Assembly: GCF_027172205.1 (NCBI RefSeq)
Contig: NC_070604.1
Location: 61,459,023 to 61,523,022 of the forward strand
Length of the DNA: 64,000 nucleotides
DNA from: Podarcis raffonei
Lineage: Eukaryota > Chordata > Lepidosauria > Squamata > Lacertidae
Direction of reading: 5' to 3'
Both the position numbers and the translations under genes were made by a program. This document shows positions 58,901 to 64,000 of this stretch, piece by piece (the stretch's first letter is position 1; every line of letters starts with the position of its first letter). The notes beneath the pieces were generated by a model. The model saw only the letters and a program-made list of their open reading frames with translations. It searched no databases and had not been told where the DNA came from.

Positions 58901-59461
58901 TGGGAGTTCCTTTTTCTTCTAATTCAAATTGAGCTACGTATATTAATTTGCATTACTATCTGTGTTTGTGTAGACCAGGCATAGGCAAACTTGGCCCTCC
59001 AGATGTTTTGGGACTACAACTCCCATCATCGCTAGCTAACAGGACCAGAGGTCAGGGATGATGGGAGTTGTAGTCCCAAAATATCTGGAGGGCCGAGTTT
59101 GCCTATGCCTGATGTCGACTCTAGGGTGCATTACTGTGCTTTCTATAGCAAATGGAGAACCTGCAGCCCCCCGGAGCACAAACTCCCATCATCTCTGTCC
59201 ATTGGCCATATTGACTGGGCCTGATGGAGTCCAGCAACATCTGAACCAAAATGGAGAAGAGCGCTTACCTTGTGGTAACGTGCCACAAATTTCCCTTCCG
59301 TATCGTAAACAACGTCTGTATTGTACTGATAGCGACCGTCACTCGGGCACTGGGGGTCACTGCGGTTGCATGGCTTCTTGTCCCCCATGTTGGCAACCAC
59401 ATAGATAGAGTTCTCCTTTGCTATGCAGCTGAGTCTTCCCTGTATTGGATTCGACCCAAAC
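52881..59461 (-). CDS. Second vanin (VNN2/VNN3-like pantetheinase), exons 3-7, 5' end outside the window
   Basis: Exons on the minus strand: 59269-59461, 57173-57467, 55638-56008, 54048-54218, 52881-52997, with GT-AG junctions and the same phases as VNN1. Exon lengths 193, 371 and 171 equal those of VNN1. The 1,147 nt encode 381 residues after the split Arg. The catalytic Lys (VARYHK) and the Cys (LMTCADVL) are kept. Residues after the Cys differ from VNN1: [11 protein letters not shown] for [10 protein letters not shown], and [11 protein letters not shown] for [18 protein letters not shown] and GAKVYRFD resemble human VNN2 (recalled, not searched). The C-terminus [17 protein letters not shown] lacks a GPI signal. 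Exons 1-2, with signal peptide and catalytic Glu, are not found up to 64,000 and should lie further on. Likely an active secreted pantetheinase or a variant with shifted substrate preference. Confidence 0.92.
53510..53820. repeat. GC-rich interspersed repeat, possibly within a split hAT MITE (second vanin intron 6)
   Basis: Contains self-complementary parts: CACTTGCTCAGCTTTGGGAA against TTCCCAAAGCTGGGCAAGTG (53559-53579 and 53612-53631). It is bordered by CAGGGCTGGAGAACCTGTGG on the left and a TTCATTCCCATCTGTAGG-type end on the right. Confidence 0.5.
54048..54218 (-). CDS. Second vanin exon 6
   Basis: 171 nt after acceptor TTTCCATAG. Encodes [20 protein letters not shown], then [20 protein letters not shown] and [14 protein letters not shown]. 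Donor GTAAGGG at 54047. Confidence 0.93.
54847..54975. mobile_element. hAT-type palindromic MITE (second vanin intron 5)
   Basis: CAGGGGTGTGCAATCTGTGG left end and GGGATGATGGGAACATGAG right arm. The right terminus has decayed. Confidence 0.6.
55165..55545. repeat. Unnamed A/T-rich interspersed repeat, copy 3
   Basis: Matches copies at 21055 and 28630 (TAATGCATTTCTGTATGTTG, TTTTCACTCATATTTGCATT, GTGCAAAATTCAGGAACG). In the second vanin's intron 5, next to exon 5. Confidence 0.6.
55638..56008 (-). CDS. Second vanin exon 5 (base domain)
   Basis: 371 nt after acceptor CCATCCACAG. Encodes [52 protein letters not shown] and [17 protein letters not shown]. Donor GTAAAGG at 55637. Confidence 0.93.
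56180..56295. mobile_element. hAT-type palindromic MITE (second vanin intron 4)
   Basis: Arms CTACAGTTCCCATGAGTCCC and GGGATGATGGGATGTGTAGT, ends decayed. Confidence 0.6.
56440..56655 (+). mobile_element. CORE-SINE (MIR-like), best copy
   Basis: tRNA-like head GTAGGGTGTCGTGGTGAGAG, B box near 56491, then the core GCTGGGTGACCTTGGGCCAG (56519 on), GGGGTTGTTCAGGGGATTAA and a GGTGGGATATA 3' part. In intron 4 of the second vanin. Confidence 0.8.
56930..57030. mobile_element. hAT-type palindromic MITE, partial
   Basis: GGACTCCAACTCCCATCAGC left arm and CATCTGGAGGGCCACAGTTT right arm. In intron 4, close to exon 4. Confidence 0.6.
57173..57467 (-). CDS. Second vanin exon 4 (catalytic Cys, altered pocket)
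   Basis: 295 nt, one codon longer than in VNN1, after acceptor TTATAAACAG. Encodes [55 protein letters not shown] and [16 protein letters not shown]. Donor GTAAAG at 57172. Confidence 0.92.
57546..58680 (-). mobile_element. tRNA-derived SINE split by a hAT MITE that is split by an L1
   Basis: The SINE tail side is at 57546-57607 (ACATAGAAAGCTGTCTTACA, CAGACCATTGGTCCATTTAG). Its remainder is at about 58559-58680 (CTTCACTGACTGGCAGTGGC, B box near 58627). Between them lie hAT MITE arms at 57609-57670 and 58500-58558, and inside those an 811-bp L1. In intron 3 of the second vanin. Confidence 0.72.
57671..58481 (-). mobile_element. L1 ORF2 3' end, 18-bp perfect target duplication
   Basis: GTCAGCCAGGACAATGTC occurs at 57653-57670 and 58482-58499. 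The minus strand encodes the L1 ORF2 C-terminus: [60 protein letters not shown] and [22 protein letters not shown]-run at 57671 is the polyA tail. 5' truncated, young. Confidence 0.95.
58976..59111. mobile_element. hAT-type palindromic MITE, near-perfect hairpin
   Basis: 136 bp from CAGGCATAGGCAAACTTGGC to GAGTTTGCCTATGCCTG, almost perfectly self-complementary with a loop near 59030-59050. Flanks GTGTAGAC and ATGTCGAC match at 6 of 8 positions, as expected for an aged 8-bp hAT duplication. Confidence 0.85.
59136..59245. mobile_element. hAT-type palindromic MITE, decayed
   Basis: AGAACCTGCAGCCCCCCGGA left and GTCCAGCAACATCTG right. Sits 24 bases downstream of the second vanin's exon 3 in its intron. 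Confidence 0.55.
59269..59461 (-). CDS. Second vanin exon 3 (catalytic Lys)
   Basis: 193 nt after acceptor CAACATTAG. Encodes [42 protein letters not shown] and KFVARYHK. Donor GTAAGC at 59268. Confidence 0.93.
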
Positions 59462-59671
59462 CTAATGTTGAAAGGAAGAAGTCAATCATCGATACAAAGT
59501 CTATTAAAATGGGGAGAGGCCAATTTAATTCTGATCATTTGTGAACCCTATCAGTTCAGAATGTGGCAGATTAAAATAAGAATGCCCAGTTTCAGGTCTA
59601 ATAAAGACCGTTCTTACCAGGCTGGGGACAGAAAAAAAGAAGTTGGTCCAATAAATATTCATGGCTTTAGA

Positions 59672-59775
59672 TCAGCCTTCTCCAACCTGGTGCCCTTGAA
59701 ATGACCAGCCATACTAGCAGTGGCTGATGGGAGTTGTAGTCCAAAACATCTGGGGGCACCAGATTGGGAAATTTT
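59672..59775. mobile_element. hAT-type palindromic MITE, internally deleted
   Basis: TCAGCCTTCTCCAACCTGGT start and GCTGATGGGAGTTGTAGTCC right arm, ending ACCAGATTGGGA. Upstream of exon 3 in the second vanin's intron 2. Confidence 0.65.
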
Positions 59776-60067
59776 GCTTTAGAAAGATCTTGTCCAGGGA
59801 TGGAGATGGAGTGAGTGGGAAAAGATCTTGAAGTGACCAGAGAAAAGATCAAGGATATCTTAAAGCAGCAATAAAACAGTGTCACATTTCTGTTTATATT
59901 ATAGTGGCAAAGACAGGTATAAGATTAAAAAAAAACCCAAGCAAGTTGTCTCTGAGTTGGTTCACACTGGCTCTATTTTGAATGCAGCACAGGCCCAAGA
60001 TTGAGGCCTGTGCATGTTCTTCCACTGCATGTAGTCTCCTTGGTGTAAAATGATGCCTATGCCCATA

Positions 60068-60317
60068 TAGTTGTACCTTGGAAGTTGAACAGAATCCGTT
60101 CCAGAAGTCCGTTCGACTTCCAAAAAGTTCAAAAACCAAAGCATGGCTTCTGATTGGCTGCAGGAAGCTCCTGCAGCCAATCGGAAGCTGCAGAAGCCCC
60201 ATTGGATGTTTGGCTTCCAAAAATTGTTCCAAAACTGGAACACTCACTTCCGGGTTTCAATCGTTTGGGAGCCGATTTGTTCAGGAGTCTAGGCATTCAA
60301 GATCCAAGGTACGACTG
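60068..60317 (+). mobile_element. pogo/Tigger-like MITE, third subfamily
   Basis: AGTTGTACCTTGGAAGTTGA start and CCAAGGTACGACTG end. An internal palindrome at 60147-60188 (GATTGGCTGCAGGAAGCTCC and its complement) is intact. Flanked by TA on the left; the right TA has decayed to AA. Confidence 0.75.
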
Positions 60318-61556
60318 AATTCATATGCAAGTATACCCTTCCCATATGATCCATCCACCTTCTGCAGCATGTGGGCAGTGTAGGCAGGGCATGTTGGTAA
60401 TATAAGTGCAGGGAGAGTAAAATGAGTCACAGAATACAGTGCAGACTGTGACTGAACTGGCAGCTCTGGTGCTAAGCATATGGATGTAACTGGGCATCAG
60501 CAGAAGTCTTGAACAGCCTGGATTATCCAGTACAGAGACTCTCTTCTGTCCAACTTGCAAGTCTGGTCTTATCAGCTTCCTTCATGCTCATCATCCTAAT
60601 TAATTCATTATCTTAATTTATAGAAGGACTATAGTATGAGAATGAATGATGTAAGCAGAGAAGACCTGGGAAATATAGCAACTTATTTTACGATGAGGAG
60701 CTTTGTCTCTCCGCTAATAATTTTTACAATGCATATTATTATTTTAAGGCAGTTGAGTGGTATTTTCTTAATAATGCTCTTAAAATGCTTCAGGTTTGGC
60801 TCAGAGGATCCATGGTGTCCTTTCTACACCTGTCCTCAAGATAATTCTGTGATCATGCACAATCTGTCCTCTTTAATTTATTTTTCTATGGGTCTTCTAA
60901 TGTAGCACCCTGAGCAAAGAACAGTTTTTTGAAACCAGGAGCAACCTTTGCATCTTACTAGCATTATTACCTGTTACTAGACCATTGTCTACAATCTTGC
61001 CAACAGGCTGCTAAAACCCAGTTGACTTCAATATAATTTAAGCCATCTGCCAACTACCTTTGCGGCATTTATCAGCAAATGATTAAACATTTACATGTAA
61101 TTTTGCACTAATGCAACTTAGTTTGAATTATAAGTTTCAGGTAATGCAGTCCTATGCATGCCTACACAGAAGTAAGTCTCACTGAGTTTGCAGCATTTAC
61201 TCCCAAGTAAGGGTGCACAGGACTGCATTCTAAACTGTTCTTTTTGAAAAGGAAAACTTTTCCAACATGCTATTTTTAACCAAGTAAATTTGATAAAAGA
61301 AATACTTCCTGCAAAGTTTATTTGGCAGACATGAATCAGGCCATTTATACAATGACAGTTTTGTTTTTCTGTTTAGTATTATTGCTAAATAATTCACTAG
61401 GAGTGAATCAGCACATGACTGAATTTCTCTTTTATAGAGAACCAAGATCCACTAAGCGGGGAAGTCCGGTGGAAAAGGCGTCCCTTTGCTGCCACCTCGT
61501 GGCAGACAATTGAGCAAACAGATGCATTGCTTCTAAATTGAATCAGGTACAGTATC
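60318..61556. other. Second vanin intron 2, no gene recognised
   Basis: Searched for vanin exon 2 (PEDAIYG-type) on the minus strand and found none. About 61142-61240 is the TACACAGAAGTAAGTCTCAC-type amniote palindromic repeat. Confidence 0.5.
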
Positions 61557-62055
61557 TTAAAAAGTAGAGACATCACCTTGCCAACAAAGGTCCGTACAGT
61601 TAAAGCTATGGTTTTCCCAGTAGTGATGTATGGAAGTGAGAGCTGGACCATAAAGAAGGCTGATCGCCGAAGAATTGATGCTTTTGAATTATGGTGCTGG
61701 AGGAGACTCTTGAGAGTCCCATGGACTGCAAGAAGATCAAACGTATCCATTCTTAAGGAAATCAGCCCTGAGTGCTCACTGGAAGGACAGATCCTGAAGC
61801 TGAGGCTCCAATGCTTTGGCCACCTCATGAGGACAGAAGACTCCCTGGAAAAGACCCTGATGTTGGGGAAGATGGAGGGCACAAGGAGAAGGGGACGACA
61901 GAGGATGAGATGGTTGGATGGTGTTCTTGAAGCTACCAGCATGAGTTTGATCAAACTGCGGGAGGCAGTGGAAGACAGGAGTGCCTGGCGTGCTCTGGTC
62001 CATGGGGTCACGAAGAGTCGGACACGACTAAACGACTAAACAACAACAACAACAG
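61557..62055 (+). mobile_element. BovB (RTE) LINE 3' end, longer copy
   Basis: The plus frame at 61578-62039 is open: KVRTVKAMVFPVVMYGSESW, TIKKADRRRIDAFELWCWRR, CFGHLMRTEDSLEKTLMLGK, RWLDGVLEATSMSLIKLREA and HGVTKSRTRLND. It ends AACAACAACAACAGT. GTACAGTATCTT before and GTACAATACTTA after may be the aged target duplication. Confidence 0.94.
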
Positions 62056-62339
62056 TACAATACTTACAGAAGTCTAGAATTTTGGGTTTTGTTTTGTTTG
62101 CCCGTTGTAGGTAATCGGATATCTGCTCCTAAATGTGTTTACTTAGAAGCAAATTTACTAGGTTCATGGTTAAGTATAGTGTGTTTTTGGATCACTATTC
62201 CTAGGAAACAGATCCCATCTTTAATGGGATCTGGTATTTTTTTAAATCAAATGACATGGATTCTCATTGGTAGATGGATGCATCTCCAGCTTTCACTGAG
62301 AATTCCTTTTAAGTGGTGGCTGCCCCAGTTAGGTCACTA

Positions 62340-63540
62340 TCAAAACTTGTGAATTGCAACACCGCTCAAATAAAATGTAAGAGAGCAATCTCAAAAGAGT
62401 TCCTTGATTTTAGTACTCTCAACAAGAGCAGCGTGAGGGTGTTTCTGGGTCCAGCTCTGTCGCTGGAGGCCCAGGTAACCTCAGTGGCTAGAAAGAGCTT
62501 TTATCAGCTGTGATTGGTGCAGCATCTGCAATTGTTCCTGAACTGGAGAGCATGGTCACGGAAGCTGGGACACTGCTGACTTCAAGACTGGATTACAGGA
62601 ATCCACTCTGAGTCAGGCTTCCCTTGTGCTTGATCCAGAAACTGCAGCTAGTGCAAAATGGCACAGCACGGTTCCTGGCAAGAGTGAAGCCATGTCAGCA
62701 CAGAACATCTCTGCCCTGGTTGCCCATTTGTCACCAGGCCAAATTCAAAGTGTCACTATTGGCATATAAAATCCGTAACACCTTGGAGTCAGTTTATTTG
62801 CAGGATTGCCCTACCTTGTATCTCCCCAGACAATTGCTTTGACTTGCGGAACTTGCACTGTTGCATGTACACTATACTCATTTTTTCATGTATAAGCAAT
62901 AAATCTTTTAGGCAGGTGTCATCACTGTACTTTTTGCTGCCTGTTTAATATATATTTTAATTCAGAAAGCCTATCCAGGCATATAGAATGCTGATATGAA
63001 TTTTCAAACTGGTTTTTATCTTCTCATTGGAATCCCATATCAATTGACTTCAGGCAGACACTTTCCCTGTACAGTGGTACCTCGGGTTACATATGCTTCA
63101 GGTTACATACGCTTCAGGTTACAGACTCCGCTAATCCAGAAATAGTGCTTCAGGTTAAGAACTTTGCTTCAGGATGAGAACAGAAATTGTGCTCTGGTGG
63201 CGCGGCGGCAGCAGGAGGCCCCATTAGCTAAAGTGGTGCTTCAGGTTAAGAACAGTTTCAGGTTAAGAACAGACTTCCAGAACAAATTAAGTTCTTAACC
63301 CGAGGTACCACTGTACTCTTTTTGGCACCTGTTTCCTATAGTTTTGTTTAATGTAAATGTTACATGTGTGTTTAGCTACTTTTGATTCTAATCATTGTTC
63401 ATATATTTTGAAAAAACCTGTTAAAAACTGTTTAAAATCTATAATCTGCAATGTTTCATCTTATCTCTTTGTAAACTGTTTGGAGGCTTTTTACAATCCA
63501 GCAGTATAAATAAGTTTTGTTAAATAAATAAAAGTGTGCG
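62340..63540 (+). mobile_element. Old L2/CR1-group LINE 3' end, interrupted by a MITE
   Basis: Decayed reverse-transcriptase C-terminus: LGPALSLEAQVTSVARKSFY, LIQKLQLVQNGTARFLAR and LPWLPICHQAKFKVSLLAYK at about 62440-62790. Then a UTR with the MITE 63072-63313 inside and a 3' end TTGTAAACTGTTTGGAGGCT followed by TTAAATAAATAAA. Much older than the copy at 36300. Confidence 0.8.
63072..63313 (-). mobile_element. pogo/Tigger-like MITE (242 bp), inverted relative to 2089
   Basis: CAGTGGTACCTCGGGTTACA start and CGAGGTACCACTG end, flanked by TA at 63070-63071 and 63314-63315. The interior is the reverse complement of the 2089-2303 copy. Confidence 0.85.
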
Positions 63541-63542
63541 AA

Positions 63543-63615
63543 CATAGAATCATAGAGTTGGAAGGGATCCAAGAAGCCATCCAGCCTACCCCCTTGCCTG
63601 AGGACAGCATTCCCT
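63543..63615 (-). mobile_element. CR1 LINE 3' end
   Basis: CATAGAATCATAGAGTTGGA, AGGGATCCAAGAAGCCATCC and CAGCCTACCCCC, the reverse of the classic CR1 3' terminus. Cut off at the right by an L1. Confidence 0.88.
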
Positions 63616-64000
63616 TTTTTTAAAAAAAATATATTTCTATTTTTCAGATATATACATTTCACTGATTTTACAGTCATTTTGACATTTTAAAACTTGATTT
63701 CCTTCCCCCTCTTTCTGCGGTTCCTTAAATTTATTTTTAATATCTTCTGCATATCCAAATTAACTTAACTTACTCATTTATTTATTTTCTTTATATATAT
63801 ATACTCTTAAGTAGCTGCAGGTTATTACAATAATCCTGCCAGTTTTTTTAATCTGTTTACAATTTATCTGTAGATATTCAATAAACCATTTCCATTCTTT
63901 TATAAAAAGTTTATCCTGATTTCTTATTCTTCCAGTAAGTTTCACCATTTCTTCATATTCCATAAGTTTTTGTATCCATTCTTCCTTTGCTGGGGCTTGC
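63616..64000 (-). mobile_element. L1 3' end, continues past the window
   Basis: The reverse of an L1 3' UTR and ORF2 end. The minus strand encodes MEYEEMVKLTGRIRNQDKLF and IKEWKWFIEYLQINCKQIKK. Same family as 35906-36269. A T-rich run at 63616-63625 is its tail. Confidence 0.85.

Noticed and set aside
1-64000. tRNA genes
   Set aside because: All tRNA-like A/B boxes seen belong to SINE heads (Sauria, CORE-SINE, tRNA-SINE) with SINE bodies attached; no clean cloverleaf was found.
1-64000. CRISPR arrays or bacterial operons
   Set aside because: Introns, SINEs and LINEs show a vertebrate nuclear sequence; the direct repeats seen are microsatellites, a minisatellite or transposon duplications.

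Overview
Organism and setting. The window reads as nuclear DNA of a squamate reptile, most likely a lizard. The gene order TAAR2 - TAAR1 - vanin - vanin, all on the minus strand, matches the TAAR/VNN region of human 6q23. The repeats are squamate-like: Sauria SINEs with a TTTACC-type tail, BovB (RTE) LINE 3' ends, CR1 tails, L1 3' ends, L2/CR1-group LINEs and pogo/Tigger-like MITEs. I cannot name the species.

Layout. 1-7.2 kb has no gene: a promoter-like retroelement remnant with a MITE in it, two diverged copies of a ~0.9-1.1 kb segment, and a solo LTR. TAAR2 lies at 7,194-8,228 and TAAR1 at 14,715-15,716, both single-exon amine GPCRs. 15.8-31.4 kb is intergenic and repeat-bearing, with two more solo LTRs, a Tigger-like MITE, a Sauria SINE and a minisatellite. 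A complete seven-exon VNN1-type pantetheinase gene runs from 45,665 down to 31,627; its exons join in frame to 499 codons. Its third intron holds a nearly full-length L2/CR1-group LINE with two ORFs in antisense. 45.7-52.9 kb is intergenic, with Sauria SINEs, BovB pieces and LINE fragments. A second, VNN2/VNN3-like vanin runs from 59,461 down to 52,881. Only exons 3-7 are inside the window; exons 1-2 must lie beyond 64,000. The last 4.5 kb is upstream intron filled with MITEs, BovB, L2/CR1, CR1 and L1 sequence.

Function. The TAARs are amine receptors: TAAR1 senses trace amines, and TAAR2 is usually an olfactory-epithelium receptor. The vanins are secreted or ectoenzyme pantetheinases that split pantetheine into pantothenate and cysteamine. 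They share synteny and strand, but nothing in the sequence points to an operon-like functional link.

Novelty. I found no undescribed multi-gene system. The most notable points are: both vanins end without a GPI-anchor tail; the second vanin has altered residues next to the catalytic cysteine; VNN1 has a 69-nt first intron; three solo LTRs carry perfect 5-bp target duplications; two three-layer nests of transposons are present; and a CR1 tail only 41 bp long sits between perfect 35-bp repeats.
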